From: Arcticibacter sp.
GTDB taxonomy: Bacteria > Bacteroidota > Bacteroidia > 2-12-FULL-35-15
Length of the DNA stretch: 64,000 nt
Assembly (NCBI GenBank): GCA_021155045.1
Contig: JAJNQB010000001.1
Span: 258,059-322,058, forward strand
Direction: 5' to 3'
Both the position numbers and the translations under genes were made by a program. Below are positions 41,470 through 50,177 of the stretch, one piece after another; position 1 is the stretch's first letter; each line of letters starts with the position of its first letter. Under the pieces are notes generated by a model. It did no database searches, was not told the DNA's origin, and was given only the letters and a program-made list of their open reading frames with translations.

Positions 41470-43488
41470 ATGATAAAGGGACTAATTCAAACTATAATTG
41501 TTATAATGTATATTGTTTTTCCTTTGGAGAAGCTATATGCTAATAATAAGGAAATAGACTCCTTGCAGAATGCCCTCAAATTGGCTACGGCAGACACACA
41601 AAAAGTAAATATCTACAATCAACTAAGCTATATAAAGTGTGATGTGGATTTTCAGACAGCAATAGATTATGGCTTAAAAGCTAAAAAATTATCTCACGAA
41701 ATAGGTTTTACAGAAGGAGAAGCTTATGCAATATTTTTAATTGGAGTTGCACATCAAGAAAAGGGGGAATATCAAAAGGCAATTTCGTATTATTTTCAAG
41801 CTTTAAAGTTATATGAAGCAATTAATCACAAGAAAGGGATAGCTAAAACATATTCTTATATAGGTTTTATTTATCGTTACCAAAATAATTTTGAAAAGGC
41901 AATTGAATATCAAAAAATTGCTTTCGATAACTATAAAACAATAAATGATAAAGAAGGTATTGCTTCAACTTTGGTAAATATAGGGAATGTATTTTTTAGC
42001 TCCGGAGAATTAAATAAAGCCATTGAAAACTACCAAGAAGCATTAAAATATTTTGCTGATTTGAAAGACGATGAATCGTCTGCATCCATCTATAATAACA
42101 TTGGTGCTGTTTATTTTAATCAAGAAAAATTTAAGTTGGCTATTGACTATTTTGTAATGGCTTATAAAATCAGAGAAAAATTAGGTAATAAGTATAATTT
42201 AGCAACATCATTGAATAATATTGGTGAAGTATATGGGAAACTCGAAAAATATGATCTAGCTATTGATTATTGTTATAAAAGTTTAGCGATTTCAAAAAAC
42301 ATTGATGCAAGAGATTTGATGTTATATAATTACGAAAATTTGGCACTTCTTTATTCGGCAAAAGGCGACAATTTGAATGCATTTAAGTTTATGAAATTGA
42401 ATTCCTTACTAAAAGATTCTGTTTTAAGTATCGAAAATAATAAGCAAATAAATGAACTTTCGGTTAAATATGAAACGGAAAAAAAAGAAGGAGAAATTAA
42501 AATACTAACTCAAAAAAATGAAATTCAAAATCTAGAGGTTTCTCGTCAGAAACTATTTAAAAATGGGTTTATTATTGGTTTTATTCTTATTCTTATCATA
42601 GCGTTTGTGTTATATAATCGTTATCAATTGAAGCAAAAAGCAAACGCAAAATTAGAAGCTCAAAAAAAGGAAATTACTCGCCAGCACCAAGAGCTAAATG
42701 TAGCATACGAACTAATTGGGGCAAAAAATAAAGATATTACGGATAGCATAAAATATGCTAAAAGAATACAAGAGGCAATTTTACCCACTAGATTGTTTGA
42801 ACAAGAGGTAAGTAATTCAGGTTTTATTTTTTATAGACCAAAAGATATTGTGAGCGGAGATTTTTATTGGATGCATAAAGAACAAAATAAATTATTAATT
42901 TCTGCTGTTGATTGTACTGGTCATGGTGTTCCAGGTGCATTTATGAGTATTGTGGGGTATAATATTTTAAATAAAATTGTAAAAGAACATGGAGTTACTC
43001 AGCCTAATTTAATTTTAGATGAACTAAATAAAGGCGTAACAGAATCGTTAAGACAAACAGAAAAAGATTCAACGGTTAAAGATGGTATGGATATATCTTT
43101 ATGTTCTATAAATTATGATACATTAGAATTGAGCTATGCTGGCGCTTATAATCCGTTATGGATTGTAAGAGGTAATACTTTAATCGAATTGGAGGCGAAT
43201 AAATTTCCTATAGGTACATTCATCGGTGAAAGAATTAATACGTTTGATAATAATAAATTTAAGTTAGAAAAAAATGACATGATTTATTTGTTTACTGATG
43301 GCTATGCCGACCAGTTCGGTGGTCCTAATGGTAAAAAATTTAAATACAAACAATTCAAAAATAGTCTTGTTGAAAATTCTTCTAAAAGCCCTTCCGAACA
43401 AAGATTAGCATTGGAATTAGCATTGGATAATTGGATGGGTTCTTTGCAACAAGTTGATGACGTGTTAGTAATTGGGATAAAAATTTAA
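41470..43488 (+). CDS. TPR-repeat SpoIIE-type (PP2C) serine phosphatase, membrane anchored
   Basis: The 672-residue protein has an N-terminal signal (MIKGLIQTIIVIMYIVFPLE), six or more tetratricopeptide repeats at about residues 40-310 (for example KAIENYQEALKYFADLKDDE, AIDYCYKSLAISKNI), a coiled stretch, one membrane helix (NGFIIGFILILIIAFVLYNR, about residues 364-383), a second coil and a C-terminal SpoIIE/PP2C domain. Its metal-binding motifs are visible: DIVSGDFYW, AVDCTGHGVPGAFMS, VKDGMDISLC and LFTDGYADQFGG. It senses outside the membrane with the TPR part and dephosphorylates a cytoplasmic partner, often an anti-sigma-factor antagonist. No such partner is in the window. Confidence 0.9.
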   Translation: MIKGLIQTIIVIMYIVFPLEKLYANNKEIDSLQNALKLATADTQKVNIYNQLSYIKCDVDFQTAIDYGLKAKKLSHEIGFTEGEAYAIFLIGVAHQEKGEYQKAISYYFQALKLYEAINHKKGIAKTYSYIGFIYRYQNNFEKAIEYQKIAFDNYKTINDKEGIASTLVNIGNVFFSSGELNKAIENYQEALKYFADLKDDESSASIYNNIGAVYFNQEKFKLAIDYFVMAYKIREKLGNKYNLATSLNNIGEVYGKLEKYDLAIDYCYKSLAISKNIDARDLMLYNYENLALLYSAKGDNLNAFKFMKLNSLLKDSVLSIENNKQINELSVKYETEKKEGEIKILTQKNEIQNLEVSRQKLFKNGFIIGFILILIIAFVLYNRYQLKQKANAKLEAQKKEITRQHQELNVAYELIGAKNKDITDSIKYAKRIQEAILPTRLFEQEVSNSGFIFYRPKDIVSGDFYWMHKEQNKLLISAVDCTGHGVPGAFMSIVGYNILNKIVKEHGVTQPNLILDELNKGVTESLRQTEKDSTVKDGMDISLCSINYDTLELSYAGAYNPLWIVRGNTLIELEANKFPIGTFIGERINTFDNNKFKLEKNDMIYLFTDGYADQFGGPNGKKFKYKQFKNSLVENSSKSPSEQRLALELALDNWMGSLQQVDDVLVIGIKI

Positions 43489-43512
43489 GATATTATACTG
43501 TAAATTTGCAAA

Positions 43513-44133
43513 ATGAATTTTTCCTCTAAACTGGTTGAAGAAGCTGTTAATGAATTTTCTAAACTTCCTGGGGTAGGAAAAAGAACGGCATTAAGATTTG
43601 TTTTACACTTATTAAAACAAAAAAATACTGATGTAGAACACTTCGGAAAATCTATTATTACGCTTAGACAAGATTTAAAATACTGTAAAAGTTGTCATAA
43701 TATTTCAGATAAAGACAGTTGTGAGATATGCGCTAACTCTCATAGGGACAATTCAATTATTTGTGTTGTTGAAGATATCAGAGATGTAATGGCAATAGAA
43801 CACACGCAGCAATATCGAGGAGTATATCATGTGTTAGGAGGAATAATATCACCCATGGACGGAATTGGTCCAAATGATTTGAATGTCGAATCTTTAGTAA
43901 AAAAAGTATCCAACGGCAATGTTAAAGAAATTATCATGGCTTTAAGTACAACAATGGAAGGCGACACTACCAATTTCTATCTTTATAAAAGATTAAAAGA
44001 GTATAATATCATTGTTTCTACAATTGCTAGAGGAATAGCAATTGGTGATGAATTAGAGTTTGCCGATGAAATAACCTTAGCTCGCTCAATCACTAATAGG
44101 ATTTTGTACGAAAACAGTTTGCTAAATAAATAA
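43513..44133 (+). CDS. recR: RecR recombination mediator
   Basis: RecR works with RecF and RecO to load RecA at gaps. The 206-residue protein has the N-terminal helix-hairpin-helix (LPGVGKRTALRFVLHLLKQ), a four-Cys zinc finger (CKSCHNISDKDSCEIC), the Toprim domain (ICVVEDIRDVMAIE) and the Walker-B-like tail motif. It is 24 bases downstream of the phosphatase gene and converges with the transglycosylase gene. recF is 13 kb away in this window. Confidence 0.96.
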   Translation: MNFSSKLVEEAVNEFSKLPGVGKRTALRFVLHLLKQKNTDVEHFGKSIITLRQDLKYCKSCHNISDKDSCEICANSHRDNSIICVVEDIRDVMAIEHTQQYRGVYHVLGGIISPMDGIGPNDLNVESLVKKVSNGNVKEIIMALSTTMEGDTTNFYLYKRLKEYNIIVSTIARGIAIGDELEFADEITLARSITNRILYENSLLNK

Positions 44134-44142
44134 AAAAACCTT

Positions 44143-45207
44143 CTATTTTTTAATAGTGCTGTCGGAATAATTAATTAGGAGATTAGAAGAGTCTTTTTTA
44201 CTTAAAGTACTGCTTCCTTCATAATCGCCATTGTCATCGTAAATATTCACGTTGGCTTTCGGAATTTCGATAATATATTTTTTTTTGTTTTCATTTGAAA
44301 GTTTATTGGTTTGTAACCAAGGATTAAATGTTTTTAATATTTTCAAATTTATTTTTTGATTTATTGAAAACGTTGTTAAATCAGTAATGGTAGTATCAAT
44401 AATTATTTTTTTTGTAGAAACAAGAGGGTATAAGTCTTTTTTTCGAAGAATATAACCGTAAACTTTTGGCCTGCTAATAATCTCTTTCATGGCAAGCAAA
44501 CGATATACGTACCTGGATGTTTCATCGTTTAACATTAAATCAAAATAATTATCCACTTTTTGTTTTTCCAGCTGTGTTTGAATGCCTCCCATTCCTCTGT
44601 TATAAGAGGCAGCAACCAACGTCCAATTACCAAATTGCTTATAGGACTCTTTAAAATACTTGCAAGCAGCTTCGGTTGCTTTTATTACATTATATCTTTC
44701 ATCCACATCTTCTGAAATTTCTAAACCATAAGAACTTGCTGTTGATTCAATTATTTGCCAAAAACCTGCGGCTCCTTGCGGTGAAACTACATTTGTAAGC
44801 TGGCTTTCAATTAAAGCGATATATTTGAAATCGTTAGGAATGTCATTCTTTTCTAATATAGGCTCAATTATAGGAAACCATCTATTTGCTCTTTTGTGAA
44901 GTAATAATGTTTGTGATTGCCAGTATGTATTTATAATTAATTCTCGTTCAATAGCTTCTCTTACAATAAAATTTTTATAGGGAACTTGCTCATTTGCAAA
45001 GTTTAAATTTTTAGGAATTCTAATGCTAAAAATTTTGTAACTATTATTAAAATACTCTTCGTATGAATCATCTGTGATAGCTTCATTTTTTGAGAATGTA
45101 AATATTTTTATAAAGCTGACAATAAAAACAAGTGCTATAAAAGATACAAAATAGCGTTTGTAGATTTTTAAAAAGAGAAGACAGTTGTTAAATATGTTAT
45201 TTTTCAT
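44143..45207 (-). CDS. Lytic transglycosylase (SLT domain)
   Basis: The protein cuts peptidoglycan to 1,6-anhydro products. It has an N-terminal membrane anchor (about residues 19-37) and an SLT/goose-lysozyme-like domain at about residues 115-250, with the catalytic Glu at 134 in ALIESQ, then SPQGAAGFWQIIESTASSYG and AASYNRGMGG. The last 100 residues are beta-rich with no LysM repeats recognised, unlike MltD. It overlaps the WecA-like gene upstream by 11 bases, so it belongs to the exopolysaccharide operon, where a wall-cutting enzyme could make room for the export channel. Confidence 0.9.
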   Translation of the reverse strand: MKNNIFNNCLLFLKIYKRYFVSFIALVFIVSFIKIFTFSKNEAITDDSYEEYFNNSYKIFSIRIPKNLNFANEQVPYKNFIVREAIERELIINTYWQSQTLLLHKRANRWFPIIEPILEKNDIPNDFKYIALIESQLTNVVSPQGAAGFWQIIESTASSYGLEISEDVDERYNVIKATEAACKYFKESYKQFGNWTLVAASYNRGMGGIQTQLEKQKVDNYFDLMLNDETSRYVYRLLAMKEIISRPKVYGYILRKKDLYPLVSTKKIIIDTTITDLTTFSINQKINLKILKTFNPWLQTNKLSNENKKKYIIEIPKANVNIYDDNGDYEGSSTLSKKDSSNLLINYSDSTIKK

Positions 45208-46279
45208 TTTTTTTTATTGGAGTATATGTTGGAGCATACATAAACCAAAACAATGAAATAAAATATAATGTAAATAATAGAATATGTATGTAACTCCAGT
45301 GTTCAATATACTTTATGATTAGAATATTAAAAAACATTGAAACGATTGCTATTAAGGTGAAAAGAATAGCTATTCTTTTTTCGGTTAATCCTTTGTAAAA
45401 AAAATGATGAGTAGTATGATCTTTGCCACCAATAAAGGGGGATTTGCCTTTTCTTAAACGATTAAAAGTAACTGTAGCCGTGTCAATAATAGGAATTGCA
45501 AAAGTTAATATTACTGCAAAAAATTGTTTGGATTGAATTAATACTCCTTTTACATCTGGTGTATTCCAAAAATAAATGATGCCAATTACAGCTAAAAACA
45601 AGCCTAAAAATTGACTGCCCGTATCTCCCATAAACATTTTTGATGGGTGCCAGTTGAAAAAAAGAAATCCTATTAATGCTGCCAGTACTCCTATAATAAT
45701 TAAAGTGTTAATACTTGTGTACTCCTTGTTTAAAAAAATAATTAATAGCGTATTTAATAATATGGTTATTGAAACTACAGTAGTTATGGCATCCATGTTA
45801 TCAAGCATATTTATAGAATTCATCAAGCCTACTACCCAAAAAATGGTCAAAAAATAGTTGATTATGGTGTTTTCAAATATGGAGATATAGGTTCCAGTTG
45901 AAATTAAAATAATTCCACATGAAATTTGGACTAATACTTTTAGAAGAGGCTTAGTATTATAAGCATCATCAGATAAACCCATTAAAAAAGAAAGAGTACA
46001 AGCGGCTAATATACCTAACAAATTTTTATTAAATAGAACTCCCGTTTGTTCGAAAAATATAGGATAGCTTGCAATTGATAATAGAAAAATCAGATAAAAA
46101 GATATTCCACCAAAGGAGGGCTTCGATAAAGAGTTCCATCGAATAACTCTGTTTTCTATGTCGCGAATGCCTAAGGTAGAAGAAAATTTCAAAAACAATC
46201 CGTTAATTAAGAATGAAAATAAAGCGGCACTTAAAAAATAAGAACTATATACTACTATTAAGTATGTTTTACTTTCCAT
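45197..46279 (-). CDS. Undecaprenyl-phosphate sugar-1-phosphate transferase (WecA/MraY family)
   Basis: The 360-residue polytopic enzyme moves a sugar-1-phosphate, probably GlcNAc-1-P, from UDP-sugar to undecaprenyl phosphate to begin a surface glycan. About eleven helices are visible. Catalytic motifs include FLMGLSDDAYNTKPLLK (two Asp), NSINMLDNMDAITT, and HPSKMFMGDTGSQFLG, with the His-rich FIGGKDHTTHHFF in a loop typical of WecA/RgpG, not MraY of peptidoglycan. It lies downstream of rfbC, 57 bases away, and in the export operon. Confidence 0.9.
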   Translation of the reverse strand: MESKTYLIVVYSSYFLSAALFSFLINGLFLKFSSTLGIRDIENRVIRWNSLSKPSFGGISFYLIFLLSIASYPIFFEQTGVLFNKNLLGILAACTLSFLMGLSDDAYNTKPLLKVLVQISCGIILISTGTYISIFENTIINYFLTIFWVVGLMNSINMLDNMDAITTVVSITILLNTLLIIFLNKEYTSINTLIIIGVLAALIGFLFFNWHPSKMFMGDTGSQFLGLFLAVIGIIYFWNTPDVKGVLIQSKQFFAVILTFAIPIIDTATVTFNRLRKGKSPFIGGKDHTTHHFFYKGLTEKRIAILFTLIAIVSMFFNILIIKYIEHWSYIHILLFTLYFISLFWFMYAPTYTPIKKNEK

Positions 46280-46336
46280 AAAGTTTTGTTAGATTCTTTT
46301 TGTTTTACTTGTTTTACAGAGGAATAGTTACTAAAG

Positions 46337-46879
46337 TTAAAAATTACTATTAAAATCTCTGAATAATTGTCCTTTTTTATCTTTTTCAGATAGAATAGGA
46401 TTTTTAATGCCCCAATCAATTAATAATTGTTCATCATTCCAAAAAATGCAATCTTCAGCGCTTTTATTGTAGTAATTTGTACACTTATATGAAAAGATGG
46501 TATCATTCTCTAATGTTAAAAATCCATGCGCAAAGCCGGAAGGAATCCACAATTGAGTTTTATTTTTTTCACTTAATTCAATAGCAAAATGATTTCCATA
46601 GGTGGGAGAATTTTTTCGAATATCTAGCGCAACATCTAAAACAGAACCTTTTATCACTCTAACAAGTTTTCCTTGCGAATATGGCGGGTTTTGAAAATGC
46701 AAACCTCTTAATACTCCCTTTTGGGAAAGAGATTCATTATCTTGAACAAAATTTATATTTTTATTTTTTTCGTTAAAGATTGCCTCGTTGAACGACTCAA
46801 AAAAATAGCCTCTTTCGTCTTCAAATATTTTTGGTTTTATTATCGATAATCCTTCTATAGGAGTTGATATTATTTGCAT
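46337..46879 (-). CDS. rfbC: dTDP-4-dehydrorhamnose 3,5-epimerase
   Basis: RfbC epimerises dTDP-4-keto-6-deoxyglucose on the way to dTDP-L-rhamnose. The 180-residue cupin shows EDERGYFFESFNEAIFNE, the catalytic His region GVLRGLHFQNPPYSQGK, and VALDIRKNSPTYG, with the aspartate after it. Rhamnose or a related deoxysugar is thus likely in the product. rfbA, rfbB and rfbD are not in the window. Confidence 0.95.
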   Translation of the reverse strand: MQIISTPIEGLSIIKPKIFEDERGYFFESFNEAIFNEKNKNINFVQDNESLSQKGVLRGLHFQNPPYSQGKLVRVIKGSVLDVALDIRKNSPTYGNHFAIELSEKNKTQLWIPSGFAHGFLTLENDTIFSYKCTNYYNKSAEDCIFWNDEQLLIDWGIKNPILSEKDKKGQLFRDFNSNF

Positions 46880-46897
46880 TTTGGTTAATCCTAAATA

Positions 46898-49324
46898 TTA
46901 TTTTTTACGTTTACTCGATTTCGTTCCATCTTCGTAATATCCATACCCATATCCATACCCATATCCATATCCGTACCCATAATTATATCCGTAAGATTTC
47001 CTTTCAATGTCGATTCCATTTAAAATAATGGAAAGTTTTTTGACTTTAACTTCATTAAATAACCTATCCACGTTTTGAATAAAATTGCGTTTCGAATAAT
47101 CTGCTCTGAAAATATAAATTGGATAATCCGCTTTCTGAATCATACTTATTCCATCACTAACTAAACCAACGGGAGGGTTATCAATAATAATAATGTCATA
47201 AATCTTTTTTAAATCGTTAACGATTTCATCCATCTTTGGACTAATGATTAATTCAGCTGGGTTTGGAGGTATTGGTCCAGCCGTAATAAAATCAAGATTA
47301 TCTAAACCACTTTTTTTGATTGCACTTTCAAGAGTATCTTTCCCTATTAATAAAGTACTCATGCCTATTGAATTGTCTTCATTAAAGCCTAAATGTATTT
47401 TAGGTTTACGCATATCTAAATCTAGAATAATAACTTTTTTCCCGGAAAAGGCTATTATTCCTGCTAAATTTATTGCTACAAATGTTTTCCCTTCGCCAGA
47501 AATTGTAGAGGTAAGTGCTATTGTTTTTGAACCAGGTTCATTTGATATAAATTGCAAATTTGTTCTTATAGAGCGAAAAGCCTCTGCAATTAATGATTTT
47601 GGGCTTTTATCAACTATTAGTTGAGACACTGGAATATTTTGTTTTGTTTTTGGAACAATCCCTAGAATGCTCACAGAAGCATAAGTATGTTTGGTTATTT
47701 CATTTAAAGATGTTATCTCGTTGTGAGACAAATACCTTATTAAAATTAATATTAAACTTAATAAAATAGATACTAAAACAAATGCAATAAATGTAACTTT
47801 TCTGTTAGGAGAAACAGGAGAAGATGGTTGCATTGCTTTTTCCAAAATCAAATTTTGTGAAACAAACCCTGCTTTTGATATTGAATATTCTGTTTTTTTC
47901 TCTAATAAAAGCGTATAATATTTTTCATTGATAGAATACAACCTCTGTAAACGAGCGTATTCAACTTCGTTTTCGGGCAACTCTTTAAATTTATTTTGAA
48001 ATTGATTTGTTTTGTTTTGCAAATCTAATTTACGTTGAGCAATATTTCCTTTTACATTTTTTATGCTTTCTTTTAGTAAATTTTTTTGAATATTTATTTG
48101 GTAATCAATTGCTTTTATTGCTTCACTATTGGGAGTTACTTCATAAAGCATTTCTTCTTTTTGGATAAGCAATTTATGTAAACTATTAACAGCATTTGTT
48201 ATGCTTGTTTCAAGACTTGAACCTGCCAACATTGCAAGCAAATTATAGGTATCTACACTTTTAGAGTTTGTAATATTTTGTTCTATTTTTGTTAAAACAT
48301 TTTCTTCTAATTCCAATGAAATTATTTGGTCTTCCAGTGCGTTTAGTCGAGTAACATTGGTTGTAGTGATATCTTGATTTTCGTTTACATTGTTTGTTTT
48401 TTTGAAATCTTGAATAGAACTTTCTGATTCCTTTAGCCGATTATAAACCACATCCAATTGTTGGTCAATAAACCCTATAATGCTTTTTGAACTTTCGCTT
48501 TTTCTCTCAACGTCAAACGTTGTGTATTCTTCTGTTATGGAATTTATTATATCAGTTGTTTTTAATGCGTTATAGTCTTTATAAGAGATTAAAATGGTTT
48601 TTGCGCCTTCATTTAATAATTTTATATCAAGGTTCTGAGCACATTCATTAACAATTCCATCGCCATTGTTTATCACAAAAAAATAGCCATTATGTTTTAC
48701 TTGTTCATCTTGATTTTTTATATACTGATAATCTAGAATGCTGATTTTTAATTCGGTATCTTCTAATGTTATCCAATTGCCTGCTGTAAATTTTTTTACC
48801 AATTCTGCTCCTTTTTGTTTTATTTCTATGGAGCCAGAATTTTCATTGTCAAAATCAACATAAATTTTTTGTCCTGCTAAACGGCTATTTTCATCCTTTA
48901 TTTCTACTGTGTAAGGTGCATTTTTGTATTGTTCATTTGCCTTAAAAGTACCTTCGTTGTAATAAGAAATTTTAAGAGGAAGGTTTGATACAACCCTTTT
49001 CAAAAAAACTTTAGAGCGCAACAATTCTATTGCCTCGGAAAGTTCATTCCTAGTTTCGTAGATATTCTCTACATTCAAAACTTTGTTAGCTTGGTTGCTG
49101 GTTTGTATTTGTATAATACTATGCGATTCAAATGTAGGTGGTGTGTATCGTAGATACAAATATGAACCGATTAAGGCTGTAACAAGAAATAATATTACCC
49201 ATAATAAACATTTTCGAGCAATAAATAAAAATAAGCCAAGCTCAAATTCTCCACTAAAATTGGAGATACGCTCTTTATAGCGCTCAAAAGTGTCGTTTGT
49301 CTTTGATATATCTTCTTGTAACAT
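46898..49324 (-). CDS. Wzc-type polysaccharide co-polymerase and tyrosine autokinase
   Basis: The 808-residue inner-membrane protein controls chain length and export of exopolysaccharide. The N-terminal half is a Wzz domain with helices at about residues 31-52 and 515-535 and long periplasmic coiled coils between them. The C-terminal BY-kinase domain has Walker A STISGEGKTFVAINLA, Walker A' VIILDLDMRKPKIHLG and Walker B YDIIIIDNPPVGLVSD. The tail is an unusually regular Tyr cluster, YGYNY followed by seven Gly-Tyr pairs and one more Tyr, the expected autophosphorylation site; it is encoded by a hexanucleotide repeat. The wza gene precedes it by 20 bases. Confidence 0.94.
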   Translation of the reverse strand: MLQEDISKTNDTFERYKERISNFSGEFELGLFLFIARKCLLWVILFLVTALIGSYLYLRYTPPTFESHSIIQIQTSNQANKVLNVENIYETRNELSEAIELLRSKVFLKRVVSNLPLKISYYNEGTFKANEQYKNAPYTVEIKDENSRLAGQKIYVDFDNENSGSIEIKQKGAELVKKFTAGNWITLEDTELKISILDYQYIKNQDEQVKHNGYFFVINNGDGIVNECAQNLDIKLLNEGAKTILISYKDYNALKTTDIINSITEEYTTFDVERKSESSKSIIGFIDQQLDVVYNRLKESESSIQDFKKTNNVNENQDITTTNVTRLNALEDQIISLELEENVLTKIEQNITNSKSVDTYNLLAMLAGSSLETSITNAVNSLHKLLIQKEEMLYEVTPNSEAIKAIDYQINIQKNLLKESIKNVKGNIAQRKLDLQNKTNQFQNKFKELPENEVEYARLQRLYSINEKYYTLLLEKKTEYSISKAGFVSQNLILEKAMQPSSPVSPNRKVTFIAFVLVSILLSLILILIRYLSHNEITSLNEITKHTYASVSILGIVPKTKQNIPVSQLIVDKSPKSLIAEAFRSIRTNLQFISNEPGSKTIALTSTISGEGKTFVAINLAGIIAFSGKKVIILDLDMRKPKIHLGFNEDNSIGMSTLLIGKDTLESAIKKSGLDNLDFITAGPIPPNPAELIISPKMDEIVNDLKKIYDIIIIDNPPVGLVSDGISMIQKADYPIYIFRADYSKRNFIQNVDRLFNEVKVKKLSIILNGIDIERKSYGYNYGYGYGYGYGYGYGYYEDGTKSSKRKK
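46934..46993 (-). repeat. Hexanucleotide repeat coding Gly-Tyr in the kinase tail
   Basis: On the minus strand the unit GGNTAY repeats seven times in a row (GGA or GGG with TAT or TAC), flanked by further Tyr codons: 20 codons with 11 tyrosines. Gain or loss of a six-base unit keeps the frame and would change the number of phosphorylation sites. Confidence 0.8.
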
Positions 49325-49344
49325 AAAATTTTATTCAAAAAAAA

Positions 49345-50109
49345 TTATTTAGTTATTCTATCGGCATACCAAATTAAAACTAAAGTGCTAGATATTAAAC
49401 TAATAATCGGAGTGATTTCCTGAAGTAACTTGCTTGCATATTTTCTTCTCGGTTCAACATAAATAATATCATTTGCTTGTAAAACCATATTTGCCTGTTT
49501 GATTCCCTCAATTTTTGAAAGATCAATTAAATAAATTTCTTCTTTTGCATTGTTTTTTCGAATAAGTTTTATCATTTGAGCTTTCCCATTCTCTGATATT
49601 CCGCCAGCCAAAGCTAAAACTTCAATCAAAGTGGTGTTGTTATTTATTAAAGGAACAACTTTTGCATCACCTGAACTTCCTGGGAAAACTATAACCCTTT
49701 TGTTGGTGATTTTCATAATAACAAAAGGTCTAATATAGTAAGCAGAATATTTCTCTTCTAAAAAGGATTCTGCCTCAATTACGGTTAGTCCCGCAATAGA
49801 AGTTTTTCCTATGATTGGTAGTTTTATAGTGCCGTCAGGTTCAACTTTATAATCTAAATTTGATTCAAATCTATAACCTGTATTTGTATTATTTAAAGAT
49901 GTTAAATCAACTAATTTAAATCCATCATTTGTGTACATGCTAAACTGGAAAATATCATTTGGAGAGACTCTGTATTCATTTGGTTTTGTGGAATCAGCCA
50001 AATTGGAATATTTATAATCCCTTTTTGTTTTAAACATTATACTTTGGTTCAACCACCCACAACTTGAAAAAATGATGGTAATTCCTGCTAATAAAAATAA
50101 TTTACGCAT
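49345..50109 (-). CDS. Wza-type polysaccharide export lipoprotein
   Basis: The 254-residue protein forms the outer-membrane export channel for exopolysaccharide. It has a lipobox (MRKLFLLAGITIIFSSC, Cys at 17), a Poly_export domain (YRVSPNDIFQFSMYTNDG, LDYKVEPDGTIKLPIIGKTS, AESFLEEKYSAYYIRPFV), and an SLBB domain (ALAGGISENGKAQMIKLIRK). The C-terminal hydrophobic helix (ITPIISLISSTLVLIWYADR) would be the outer-membrane-crossing helix. It heads the wza-wzc-rfbC-wecA-transglycosylase operon. Confidence 0.92.
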   Translation of the reverse strand: MRKLFLLAGITIIFSSCGWLNQSIMFKTKRDYKYSNLADSTKPNEYRVSPNDIFQFSMYTNDGFKLVDLTSLNNTNTGYRFESNLDYKVEPDGTIKLPIIGKTSIAGLTVIEAESFLEEKYSAYYIRPFVIMKITNKRVIVFPGSSGDAKVVPLINNNTTLIEVLALAGGISENGKAQMIKLIRKNNAKEEIYLIDLSKIEGIKQANMVLQANDIIYVEPRRKYASKLLQEITPIISLISSTLVLIWYADRITK

Positions 50110-50132
50110 AGATTAATTTGAATTATGACAAA

Positions 50133-50140
50133 CAAAGTTA
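50133..50140 (-). promoter_or_regulatory. -7 promoter element of the exopolysaccharide export operon
   Basis: On the minus strand this is TAACTTTG, an exact TAnnTTTG match 23 bases before the wza-like start, within the 68-base gap after the glycosyltransferase gene. At 19 bases upstream the sequence is TTTTAG, not TTTG. Confidence 0.45.
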
Positions 50141-50177
50141 AAAAAATTACTGAAATGCCCTAAAATTAATATTATAC

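Noticed and set aside
47244..47624. A 126-codon plus-strand frame opposite the tyrosine kinase
   Set aside because: It is antisense to the conserved Walker motifs of the kinase and shows no domain.
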